From Acidimicrobiales bacterium (GTDB lineage: Bacteria; Actinomycetota; Acidimicrobiia; Acidimicrobiales; Poriferisodaliceae): a DNA stretch of 10,976 bases. Position 1 is the first letter of the stretch, and each line of letters begins with the position of its first letter. Below, in pieces: positions 1 to 5,758 of the stretch. The notes beneath the pieces were generated by a model that was given only the letters and a program-made list of their open reading frames with translations, ran no database searches and was not told where the DNA came from. The position numbers were made by a program, and so were the translations under genes. Where the stretch lies: positions 1 through 10,976 of the forward strand of contig JAHDHM010000086.1 in the NCBI GenBank assembly GCA_020631315.1. Direction: 5' to 3'.

Positions 1-102
1 AGCGCGCTGACGTTGCGGCGGCGAGTCGGTGCACCCGACGACGTGCCCAGAAAGGTCAGCTCCACGGCGACGACCGTACCGGCGGGCGCCCTTCCGCGGC
101 CC

Positions 103-108
103 TATGGT
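103..108 (+). promoter_or_regulatory. Candidate -10 element for a leaderless transcript
   Basis: TATGGT fits the actinobacterial TANNNT -10 pattern and ends six bases before the ATG at 115. Transcription from it would start at or next to the A of the start codon, giving a leaderless mRNA. This agrees with the absence of a Shine-Dalgarno sequence before this gene. No clear -35 element is seen. The same arrangement occurs before the vapB and MaoC genes in this window. Confidence 0.45.
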
Positions 109-114
109 TTCGCC

Positions 115-651
115 ATGAGCGACGTCGAGGCCCTGGTCGAATCACTGCGCACGGCTGCTGCAGCGGACCAGCCCACGGCGGCGGTCGGTGACGTGCTGCG
201 TGAGCTGATCGCCGACCCCGACGCGCTGGACGAGCTGCTCGGTGCACCGACCGAGAGCGACGATCTCTGCGGTCCGAGCGACACTCTCTACGAAGCCGAT
301 GACCTGACGATCGTCGTGGTGCACACCAAGCCCGGCGTCATCCAGCCGCCGCACGATCACCTGATGACGGCGATCATCGGCCAGTGGGCCGGCTGTGAAC
401 AGCATCGGATGTGGCGCCGCGCTGCCGACGGTCTCGATCCGGCGCCGCCGGTCGCGCTCGAGGCTGGCAACGTGCTGACCCTCGGTCCGGCTGCCGTCCA
501 CGCCATCTCGGCCGACGACGAGTGGGCTCGCGCCGTGCACGTCTATCTGGGCAACCTCGGCGCGGCTGGCCGTTCGCTGTTCCACCCCGACACGCTCGCC
601 GAAGAACCGCTCGACATGACGCGCTACCAGGAGTTCTGCGTCACGGCGTGA
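115..651 (+). CDS. Small cupin-like (double-stranded beta-helix) metalloprotein, possible dioxygenase relative
   Basis: A 178-residue protein. Residues about 1-60 look helical and acidic. Residues about 62-150 have the alternating pattern of a double-stranded beta-helix. The run PPHDHLM gives an HxH pair (H80, H82), and H129 in GPAAVHAI is the likely third metal ligand; E95 in GCEQHR could be a further one. This layout resembles the predicted metal-dependent enzymes related to cysteine dioxygenase, which use Fe(II) in the cytoplasm, but no substrate can be assigned. The frame is open from 13, but ATG 115 is preferred because a TATGGT -10 element lies just upstream and the extra 34 residues look non-coding in composition. 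It stands alone, convergent with the glycoside hydrolase. The fold is fairly sure, the reaction is not. Confidence 0.72.
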   Translation: MSDVEALVESLRTAAAADQPTAAVGDVLRELIADPDALDELLGAPTESDDLCGPSDTLYEADDLTIVVVHTKPGVIQPPHDHLMTAIIGQWAGCEQHRMWRRAADGLDPAPPVALEAGNVLTLGPAAVHAISADDEWARAVHVYLGNLGAAGRSLFHPDTLAEEPLDMTRYQEFCVTA

Positions 652-667
652 GGTTCTCGAATTGCTG

Positions 668-692
668 GCTGTCGGTGCGAGCAGCGGACAGC
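668..692. terminator. Weak hairpin between convergent genes
   Basis: GCTGTC at 668-673 pairs with GACAGC at 687-692, with an inner TGC/GCA pairing (TGC 675-677, GCA 681-683). It lies in the 58-bp gap between the convergent cupin and glycoside hydrolase genes and is followed by ATCAGTTT, a very short T-run. It may act as a bidirectional terminator. The stem is interrupted and the U-tract poor, so support is modest. Confidence 0.3.
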
Positions 693-709
693 ATCAGTTT
701 CGGGAGGTG

Positions 710-2635
710 TCAGCGGTCGAGGAGGCCTTCGCCTTCGATCCACCAGCGGATGCGGCCGCCGGTCTCGCTCTCGGCTCGGAGGAGTGATGCGGTCTCGCCG
801 TCGTAGGCGACCCGGGCGTCGCCCATCGTGACGTACTTGTCGGGGTCGCCGACGAGGGCTCGACGCCGGCCACCCCGGTCCTCGATCGGGCACAGCACGT
901 ACAGCGCCCAGTCTCGATGGCCCAGCTCCACCTCGATCGACGACGCCGGCGCTGCGGACCCGGCTCGCCAGTCGTAGACGAGCACCTCGTCGCCGAGGTC
1001 GACGGAGTCGGCGATCGGTTCGTCGGTTGCTCCTGCGTGCAGCGCCACGACGTAGCGCCAGTCACCCGAGTTCGTGCTCGACCACAGCAGGCTGTCGTTC
1101 GAGTTCCACGGCCGGAACAGTCCGTCGGCGTCGACGGCCAGCGGCGCGTCGGGCTTCACCAGCACGCCGTCGGGTCGGCAGAGCCGTTCGACCATGGACG
1201 GATCGGTGCGGCCCAACCGGTCGCCGATCGCCACCACGCCCGCCGACATCGCCGACAGCAACGCCTCGACCTCGGGGTACGGGTCACCGTCGGTCGGGTC
1301 CGTCGCACCCTCCAGGTCGTGGGTGAAGAACACGTCCTTCGATGCCACGAGCCCGAGCGCGCCGGCCATGCGATTCACGCACAGGTACCAGTGCCACAGC
1401 AGCGCCGGGTCCTCGGCGAAGCGGTAGTCGTCGCTGGTGCGGACAGCGACCACCCGGCCGAGTTCGACCGTGGCGATGAAGTCGCCGGGCGTCGCCATGC
1501 ACCACATCACCGTCATGTCGCGTTCGGCGGCCTGCTGATCGAGGGCTCGTTGCCAGGCCATCGCTCGGCCCGGCGCCTCCCGCAGCCCGCGGACCAGGAA
1601 CCAGGCGGGCATCATCCAGTCCTGCTGGATGCAGGTCGCGCCCCACCGTTGTGCGTCGTCGAACCAGCGCTCGAAGAACGACTGGTCGACGGGGTGCGCC
1701 GCCCGGTCCACCCACCACTCGCCCTCGTCGAGATACGGCGACTGCGGGGAGATGTGGCGGCTGTGCAACGTGAGCGGTGGGTTGCCCAGCGCCTCGGCGA
1801 GTCCCTCCACACCGTCGGGAAGCACGTCGTCGCGACCGGTCCACGTGATCATCCCGGTCGGCGGCACCTCGTCGAGGTAGCCGATCTCGCTCACCGGCCG
1901 GCTCACCTCGTGGCGGTAGAACCACGAGTCGAGCTCGACGGCGTTGACCGGCACGTTCAGCTCGCGTAGTTCGGCGAGCTTGGCGGCCAGTGACTCGGTG
2001 ATCGTCATGCCCGCTTCGGTCCGGTACCAGTACGCCGCGCCGTTGTCGGTCCAGTACGACAGGTGCGACACGATCGGGTCGGCGTCCCTCGGAAGGCGCT
2101 CGGTCTCGTTGTCGGCACGGATCTCGGCTGCCCACTGGGTGAAGAGGGCGTCCAGGTCGTGACCGCGATAGATGCCGAGCGTCGTCGCGAACTCTTCGGG
2201 CACCCGATCGAGGTCACCGTGCCAGCCCCACTTGAGCTGTTGCACGCCGGTGTCGTCCTGGTCGACGGCGAAGATCTGTTCGTGCCACGAGTCCAGTGGG
2301 GCGAGCAGCGCGTGCATGCCGTCGTCGCGGCGGAGCACGACCGGGATCATCGCCGGAGGCGAGAACAGGTTCGGCGCAGGGCTGAAGTCGAACGGACGGG
2401 TCCGGGAGCCGGTGACGGGCATCGCGAACTGGGTGAAGGCGTAACCGACGATCTCGATCGACGGGTCGAGCGTCCGGAGATCGAACTCGGCATAGACGGC
2501 CGGCTCGGCGAAGACGCCGGTCCCGATTCCTTCGAGCGGCTCCTTGGCTGCAAGCCGCAGTCGGTCACCCAGGTCGTCGAAGTGCACGCTCTCGGGCACG
2601 TGTGCAGTGACATCGAGGACGAAACCCGGGTCCAT
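710..2635 (-). CDS. GH36-like glycoside hydrolase (alpha-galactosidase / raffinose-synthase-like, clan GH-D)
   Basis: A 641-residue protein with no signal peptide, so probably cytoplasmic. Residues about 1-180 look like the N-terminal beta-sandwich, 185-505 a TIM barrel, 505-641 a C-terminal beta domain. YWTDNGA (194-200) and ELDSWFY (234-240) resemble barrel strands of GH36/Sip1-type proteins. D339 in IQQDWM is the candidate nucleophile; in classical GH36 this region reads KxD, so the lysine is replaced. RTSDDY (R399 to Y404) resembles the RASDDF acid/base motif of plant seed-imbibition proteins, with D402 or D403 as acid/base. SAGVVAIGDRLGR and RPDGVLVKPD (462-496) match the family's barrel end. 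The expected activity is retaining hydrolysis or transfer of an alpha-galactoside-like sugar, but the substrate is open. No transporter or sugar kinase lies nearby. ATG 2635 has no clear ribosome binding site. A short frameshifted gene lies 64 bp upstream on the same strand. Confidence 0.75.
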   Translation of the reverse strand: MDPGFVLDVTAHVPESVHFDDLGDRLRLAAKEPLEGIGTGVFAEPAVYAEFDLRTLDPSIEIVGYAFTQFAMPVTGSRTRPFDFSPAPNLFSPPAMIPVVLRRDDGMHALLAPLDSWHEQIFAVDQDDTGVQQLKWGWHGDLDRVPEEFATTLGIYRGHDLDALFTQWAAEIRADNETERLPRDADPIVSHLSYWTDNGAAYWYRTEAGMTITESLAAKLAELRELNVPVNAVELDSWFYRHEVSRPVSEIGYLDEVPPTGMITWTGRDDVLPDGVEGLAEALGNPPLTLHSRHISPQSPYLDEGEWWVDRAAHPVDQSFFERWFDDAQRWGATCIQQDWMMPAWFLVRGLREAPGRAMAWQRALDQQAAERDMTVMWCMATPGDFIATVELGRVVAVRTSDDYRFAEDPALLWHWYLCVNRMAGALGLVASKDVFFTHDLEGATDPTDGDPYPEVEALLSAMSAGVVAIGDRLGRTDPSMVERLCRPDGVLVKPDAPLAVDADGLFRPWNSNDSLLWSSTNSGDWRYVVALHAGATDEPIADSVDLGDEVLVYDWRAGSAAPASSIEVELGHRDWALYVLCPIEDRGGRRRALVGDPDKYVTMGDARVAYDGETASLLRAESETGGRIRWWIEGEGLLDR

Positions 2636-2699
2636 GCCGACTCAGTGTCGCGGAACGTGGGCCGGCCTGCTCGTCACCGCGGCCCGACCCCGCTGGCGG

Positions 2700-2976
2700 T
2701 CACGTCTCGTGGAGCTCGGCGACGAACCCGCCACCGAGATGTCGGCGGAGTAGCGCGCCGTGGTTCCCGTCGACGAGATCGAGCTGTTCGAGCGTGGTGA
2801 CGGTGAAGTCGATGACCGCATTCGGCAGCACCGCTCCAGAACCTGTCGACGAATCGCTCGACCTGCTCAGGCGCCCATGGGGCTCGGTAGTTGTGGGTGA
2901 TGTGACGACCGTGCGTCAGGCCCGCTGCCGCAGACAACAGGACACCGGCGCAGATGGCGGCGACGTTGCGAGACAT
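2700..2976 (-). pseudogene. Short exported-type hypothetical gene broken by a one-base frameshift
   Basis: The frame from ATG 2976 begins MSRNVAAICAGVLLSAAAG, a plausible signal peptide or membrane anchor, and continues with good coding character to about residue 47 (VERFVDRFW). After that it becomes arginine- and histidine-rich nonsense. At that same point (about 2833-2840) a neighbouring frame takes over with very high third-position G/C and a normal protein pattern: VLPNAVIDFTVTTLEQLDL, then a helix ending in VAELHET and a TGA at 2702-2700. Removing one base at the junction joins the two into a 91-residue protein. This points to a recent frameshift mutation or a sequencing error. No family is recognised. 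It is divergent from egtD and upstream of the GH36-like gene on the same strand, so the two could share a transcript. A weak GAAG lies about 7 bases before the ATG. Confidence 0.55.
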
Positions 2977-2987
2977 GCTCCATCTTC

Positions 2988-3033
2988 GTTCACCGCTGGG
3001 TGAGGTTCGGGTGAAAGCCGGATTCGGGTGAAG
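2988..3033. promoter_or_regulatory. Cluster of TCACC-type repeats resembling PHO boxes, between divergent genes
   Basis: Read on the - strand, three 11-base units are seen: CTTCACCCGAA (3033-3023), TTTCACCCGAA (3016-3006) and CCTCACCCAGC (3005-2995). The last two abut exactly. On the + strand a perfect GTTCACC lies at 2988-2994. GTTCACC in 11-base direct repeats is the PhoP-binding unit described in Streptomyces. The cluster lies between the starts of the frameshifted gene (2976) and egtD (3036), so a regulator bound here could affect both. The similarity is seen in the sequence; binding by a PhoP-type regulator is inference. Confidence 0.4.
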
Positions 3034-3035
3034 GG

Positions 3036-4088
3036 ATGGACGACCTCGGCGGGTTCCCTCGTCGTATGGGAACTGCCAGCGACCTCACCGACATCGATCT
3101 CCCCGCGATCGACCTGACCGACCCGTCGCCCGGGTCGGGTGCCTACGTCCTCGAGCATCACGACGTCGGCAGCACGAGAAAGCGGCTGCTGGCTGATCTT
3201 CTGCACGGGCTCACACAGACGCCGAAGTCGATCCCGCCGAAGTGGTTCTACGACGACGAAGGCTCGCGCCTGTTCGAGGAGATCACGCGGCTGGCCGAGT
3301 ACTACCCGACCGAGGCGGAACGGGGCCTGTTGCTCGGCAACGCCGAGGAGATCATCGAGCTCAGTGGTGCCGACACGCTGGTCGAGCTCGGTGCCGGCGT
3401 GTCGGACAAGACCACTGCGTTGCTCGACGCGATGGCGGCTCGCGGTCCGTTGCGATTCGTCCCGTTCGACATCAGCGCCGACGCCATCGACACCGGTGTC
3501 GAGCGCCTCATGCAGCGCTACCCCGACATCGCCGTCCACGGTGTCGTCGGCGACTTCGACCTCCACCTCGACCGTCTCCCGACGCAGGGACGCCGTCTCG
3601 TCGCGTTCCTCGGTGGCACGGTCGGCAACTACCCGCCGGCTCCCCGTGCCGAGCTGCTTCGCTCGCTGATCTCGACCATGGACGACGACGACCATCTCCT
3701 GCTCGGCACCGATCTGGTGAAGGACGAACGTCGCCTGGTCGACGCCTACGACGACGCCTCTGGCGTGACCGCAGCGTTCAACCGCAACGTGATCTCGGTG
3801 ATGTCACGCGAGTTCGACCTCGACCTCGACCCACAGCTCTTCGACCACCTGGCGCAGTGGAACGCGGAGGACGCGTGGATCGAGATCTTCCTCGTCGCCC
3901 GAGAAGCGGTGTCGTTCGATCTGCCTGGCCTGCACGTCGACATCGAGCGCGGTGAGCGGCTCTGGACCGAGATCTCGGCCAAGTTCACCAAGGAGCGACT
4001 CGTCGCAGAGCTGCGCGATCTGGGGCTGGAGATCGTCGGCTGGTGGACCGATGGCGACTTCGCCGTCAGCCTGTCGCGCCGCGCCTGA
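3036..4088 (+). CDS. egtD: L-histidine N(alpha)-methyltransferase (ergothioneine biosynthesis, EgtD)
   Basis: EgtD uses three S-adenosylmethionine molecules to trimethylate histidine to hercynine, the first step of ergothioneine synthesis, in the cytoplasm. The 350 residues carry the family signatures: KSIPPKWFYDDEGSRLFEEI (64-83), EYYPT (88-92), the SAM-binding ELGAGVSDKT (117-126), FDISADA (144-150), AFLGGTVGN (190-198), GTDLVKD (224-230), AYDDASGVTAAFNRN (237-251) and TEISAKF (311-317). The histidine-binding residues known from the mycobacterial enzyme appear kept: N198, Y238, E312, S314. The protein has roughly 30 more N-terminal residues than the mycobacterial form. ATG 3036 follows GAAGGG with no spacing, so ATG 3066 is a possible alternative start. 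No egtA, egtB, egtC or egtE is nearby. The family is certain; the exact start is not. Confidence 0.95.
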   Translation: MDDLGGFPRRMGTASDLTDIDLPAIDLTDPSPGSGAYVLEHHDVGSTRKRLLADLLHGLTQTPKSIPPKWFYDDEGSRLFEEITRLAEYYPTEAERGLLLGNAEEIIELSGADTLVELGAGVSDKTTALLDAMAARGPLRFVPFDISADAIDTGVERLMQRYPDIAVHGVVGDFDLHLDRLPTQGRRLVAFLGGTVGNYPPAPRAELLRSLISTMDDDDHLLLGTDLVKDERRLVDAYDDASGVTAAFNRNVISVMSREFDLDLDPQLFDHLAQWNAEDAWIEIFLVAREAVSFDLPGLHVDIERGERLWTEISAKFTKERLVAELRDLGLEIVGWWTDGDFAVSLSRRA

Positions 4089-4133
4089 GCAGCAAGCTCA
4101 CGGCCACGAGTGAACTCGCGGCCCTGCCGGGCC
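4086..4133. terminator. Stacked hairpins at the egtD / vapC convergent junction
   Basis: The stop codons of the convergent egtD and vapC genes are only nine bases apart and form the ends of a small inverted repeat, TGAGC-agcaa-GCTCA (4086-4100). A larger stem follows: left arm 4102-4110, loop TGAA, right arm 4115-4123, with eight of nine pairs on the + strand and a G-U in place of the mismatch on the - strand. A third overlapping stem, GGCCC/GGGCC, spans 4120-4133. There is no U-tract, so this would be a GC-hairpin type terminator at best. The larger stems lie inside the last codons of vapC. Confidence 0.35.
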
Positions 4134-4472
4134 GAGCGCTGCGGTCAGCTTCGAGATGTCGTCGAGGTCACCAGTGAGGACATCAACACCGAGGCGTGTG
4201 GCCACGATGACGAGATGAGCGTCCACCACGTCGCTGGTGCCAGAAGCTGAGAGCAGCTGGCCGACGGCACGGCCGTCGTCGAAGGGGTGGGTGACGATCG
4301 CTTTCAGCAGTTGCGCGAGGCGTGCGTGCCGCGGACCCGTGCGCCAGACCTGGGCGAGCACGGGGTGTGTGGTGTGCAGCTCCACCCCGTTGCGCGACGC
4401 AGCCGTCAGCATTGCTCGCGCTGTCGCATCGCCTCGATCGATGGCGATCAGCACGCCCGCGTCGAGGATCAC
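4098..4472 (-). CDS. vapC: VapC-type PIN-domain ribonuclease toxin
   Basis: A 124-residue PIN-domain protein, the usual VapC length. VapC toxins are Mg-dependent endoribonucleases that cut tRNA or rRNA when freed from their antitoxin. Acidic active-site candidates are D4 in ILDAG, D81 and D84 in SGTSDVVDAH, and D102 in LTGDLDD. At the position where many VapC proteins have glutamate, this one reads VLAQVWR with Q41. The GTG start at 4472 gives MILDAGVLIAI, the typical VapC beginning, and overlaps the vapB stop by four bases (GTGA), so translation is coupled to the antitoxin. The frame is open far upstream, but those codons run through vapB and its operator and are not protein. It is convergent with egtD. 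The call is secure, the RNA target unknown. Confidence 0.9.
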   Translation of the reverse strand: MILDAGVLIAIDRGDATARAMLTAASRNGVELHTTHPVLAQVWRTGPRHARLAQLLKAIVTHPFDDGRAVGQLLSASGTSDVVDAHLVIVATRLGVDVLTGDLDDISKLTAALGPAGPRVHSWP

Positions 4473-4696
4473 CAGTCGAAACGGTCGGCCATCGCCCGAA
4501 CGGCTTCTTCGTCGACCGGGCCGTCCGTGGCGGCCCATGCGTCGAGGAGTGCGTCGAGCGCTGCTGCCCGTTGTCGGGTCGCAGCCAGCTGCCGGAGCGC
4601 CGTTCGCAGGGCACTCGATCGGCCACCGAACTCGGGCGCGAGGAGATCGAGCATGGCCAGCTCTTCCTCGTCGAGGCGCACCGTGGTCGTGGTCAT
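4469..4696 (-). CDS. vapB: VapB-type ribbon-helix-helix antitoxin
   Basis: A 75-residue protein. MTTTTVRLDEEELAMLDLL is the beta strand and first helix of a ribbon-helix-helix DNA-binding domain, and the helix with GGRSSALRTALRQL completes it at about residues 24-38. The alanine-rich acidic tail (about 40-75, ending ADRFDW) is the expected toxin-wrapping segment. It neutralises the PIN toxin encoded next and, as a dimer with it, should repress its own promoter. A perfect palindrome at 4704-4725 just upstream is the likely operator. ATG 4696 lies six bases after a TACACT -10 element, so the mRNA is probably leaderless. The toxin's start overlaps its stop. Confidence 0.88.
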   Translation of the reverse strand: MTTTTVRLDEEELAMLDLLAPEFGGRSSALRTALRQLAATRQRAAALDALLDAWAATDGPVDEEAVRAMADRFDW

Positions 4697-4702
4697 GAAA
4701 CG

Positions 4703-4725
4703 AGTGTAGCACGTGTGTGCTACAC
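4703..4725 (-). promoter_or_regulatory. vapBC operator palindrome overlapping a leaderless promoter
   Basis: GTGTAGCAC (4704-4712) and GTGCTACAC (4717-4725) form a perfect inverted repeat, nine-base arms around a GTGT spacer. On the - strand TACACT (4708-4703) is a TANNNT -10 element whose last base is six bases before the vapB ATG. The proximal arm therefore sits over the -10, as expected of an operator through which VapB or VapBC blocks RNA polymerase. The repeat is seen directly; binding by VapB is inferred from the usual design of such operons. Confidence 0.75.
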
Positions 4726-4755
4726 CGATCCAGGTGGTCTCTCTCAGGCCGTCGA

Positions 4756-5145
4756 TCAGTCGAGGACGACGACCAGGTCCTCGCGGTCGAGACGTTGGAA
4801 GACCCAGTTGGCGACGCGGGCGTCATCGTCGAACCCGAGCGGGTCGTCGAGGTCGCCGGCCGCGTCGTCGGTGAGCAGGTAGTACTCGACAGCGCCACGC
4901 ACGAGGGATCGCTCCTCGTCGTCGATCCTCTCCATGAGTTCTTCGTCGGCCAACAGCTTCAGCAGGGAGACGGCGATCGCCTGGGCCGTCTCCACGTCGG
5001 TGGCCGGGCGCTGCTCGTCGGTCACACCGTCGAGATGCATCTGCACGACATCGGGCAGCTCGAGGAGCTCATCGGGCGTGGTGGGGATGCAGAGGCGGTG
5101 GAACTGCTGCTGCTGTTCCGGCCGAAGCAGGTCGTCGAGGTTCAT
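4756..5145 (-). CDS. Small acidic hypothetical protein, possibly YkvA/DUF1232-like
   Basis: A 129-residue, strongly acidic protein that I do not recognise with confidence. There is no signal peptide and no clear membrane segment. Residues 9-16 include a run of four glutamines. The middle (about 48-90) looks helical. The C-terminal part, AVEYYLLTDDAAGDLDDPLG then FDDDARVANWVFQRL, faintly recalls the YkvA/DUF1232 pattern (Y-hydrophobic, D, P, LG, DDA). That is a weak resemblance. ATG 5145 is chosen because the upstream continuation of the frame runs through the intergenic region and antisense to the MaoC gene. GGAACGAG a few bases upstream is a poor ribosome binding site. It is divergent from the catabolic operon and shares its 115-bp control region, so it may be co-regulated. 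Confidence 0.6.
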   Translation of the reverse strand: MNLDDLLRPEQQQQFHRLCIPTTPDELLELPDVVQMHLDGVTDEQRPATDVETAQAIAVSLLKLLADEELMERIDDEERSLVRGAVEYYLLTDDAAGDLDDPLGFDDDARVANWVFQRLDREDLVVVLD

Positions 5146-5190
5146 GTCGGCTCGTTCCGGGTGACACTCGGGCGGAGGAGAGTGTTGCAC

Positions 5191-5252
5191 GTCAGCCGAC
5201 GGCACCGGTTCTGCCGGGTTATTTGTCGGCTGACAAGTTCTCTGTCTATGGT
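5191..5252 (+). promoter_or_regulatory. Operon promoter with paired operator-like motifs
   Basis: GTCAGCCGAC (5191-5200) and its exact reverse complement GTCGGCTGAC (5225-5234) lie 34 bp apart centre to centre, close to three helical turns. The second copy sits in the near-palindrome TTGTCggctGACAA (5223-5236). TATGGT (5247-5252) is a TANNNT -10 eight bases before the MaoC ATG at 5261; TTGTCG at 5223-5228 is a possible -35 with 18-bp spacing, inside the second motif copy. A smaller CGGCA/TGCCG repeat (5200-5204, 5212-5216) lies between. A repressor on the second copy would cover the -35. The TetR protein of the same operon is the obvious candidate, which is inference. Confidence 0.55.
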
Positions 5253-5260
5253 CGTGCGCG

Positions 5261-5758
5261 ATGACGGAGATCGATTTCGACTCGTTCCCGGTCGCACGCA
5301 AGGGGAACAACTTCCAGGACTTCACCGAAGGCCAGGAGCTGGTGCACCACTGGGGTCGCACCCTCACCGACGGTGACAACGCCGTGTTCTCGACGGCGAC
5401 GTGCAACTGGAACCCCATGCACCTCAACGCCGAGTACGCCAAGGCGCACGGCCACGACGACGTCGTGCTGAATCCGATGCTGGTGCTGTGCACCGTGGTC
5501 GGGCTGTCCGTCGAGGACCTCAGCGAGATCGGCGGACCCTTCCTCGGCATGGAGGACGTGACCTTCCACCTGCCCGTGTATCCGGGAGACACGCTCACGG
5601 CGAAGAGCACGGTCGTGGAGACCCGCACGTCGGACAGCCGCCCGAACGTCGGCATCGTCACCTGGCACACCGAGGCCCACAACCAGAAGGGCGAGCTGGT
5701 CGTCGACTACCGACGCACCAACCTCGTCGCCAAGCGCCGCGACCGAGGTGATCTCTAA
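5261..5758 (+). CDS. MaoC-like hot-dog-fold enoyl-CoA hydratase/dehydratase (first of two)
   Basis: A 165-residue single hot-dog domain, the normal length for one MaoC subunit. Such enzymes reversibly add water to 2-enoyl-CoA, usually as dimers. ATCNWNPMHLNAEYA (46-60) is the hydratase motif normally written D-x-N-P-x-H; here the aspartate is asparagine (N49) and the histidine is kept (H54). The central helix follows (NPMLVLCTVVGLS, 71-83), then beta strands with VYPGD (106-110), common to the family. It resembles the itaconyl-/mesaconyl-CoA hydratase side of MaoC more than the classical PhaJ type, but that is an impression. It is the first gene of the operon, eight bases after a -10 element, and overlaps the next gene by one base (TAATG). 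It could work alone or pair with the second MaoC protein. Confidence 0.86.
   Translation: MTEIDFDSFPVARKGNNFQDFTEGQELVHHWGRTLTDGDNAVFSTATCNWNPMHLNAEYAKAHGHDDVVLNPMLVLCTVVGLSVEDLSEIGGPFLGMEDVTFHLPVYPGDTLTAKSTVVETRTSDSRPNVGIVTWHTEAHNQKGELVVDYRRTNLVAKRRDRGDL

Noticed and set aside
917..1969. 350-codon open frame on the + strand opposite the GH36-like gene
   Set aside because: Rich in R, H, V and D without domain pattern; it is antisense to a gene with clear family motifs.
2825..2845. Programmed ribosomal frameshift in the small gene
   Set aside because: No slippery heptamer or following stem is apparent, so a mutation or sequencing error is simpler.
3006..3032. The repeated TTCGGGTGAA as part of a CRISPR or satellite array
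   Set aside because: There are only two exact copies, 17 bases apart, with no regular spacers. A protein-binding cluster explains it better.
2916..3695. 259-codon open frame on the - strand opposite egtD
   Set aside because: It is antisense to an unmistakable EgtD and has low-complexity composition.
4473..4898. N-terminal extension of vapC to an upstream ATG
   Set aside because: It would read through vapB and its operator in another frame. The family's usual start, MILDAG, coincides with the GTG overlapping the vapB stop.
5146..5682. N-terminal extension of the 4756-5145 gene
   Set aside because: The added codons cross the promoter region and run antisense to the MaoC gene; the natural start is ATG 5145.
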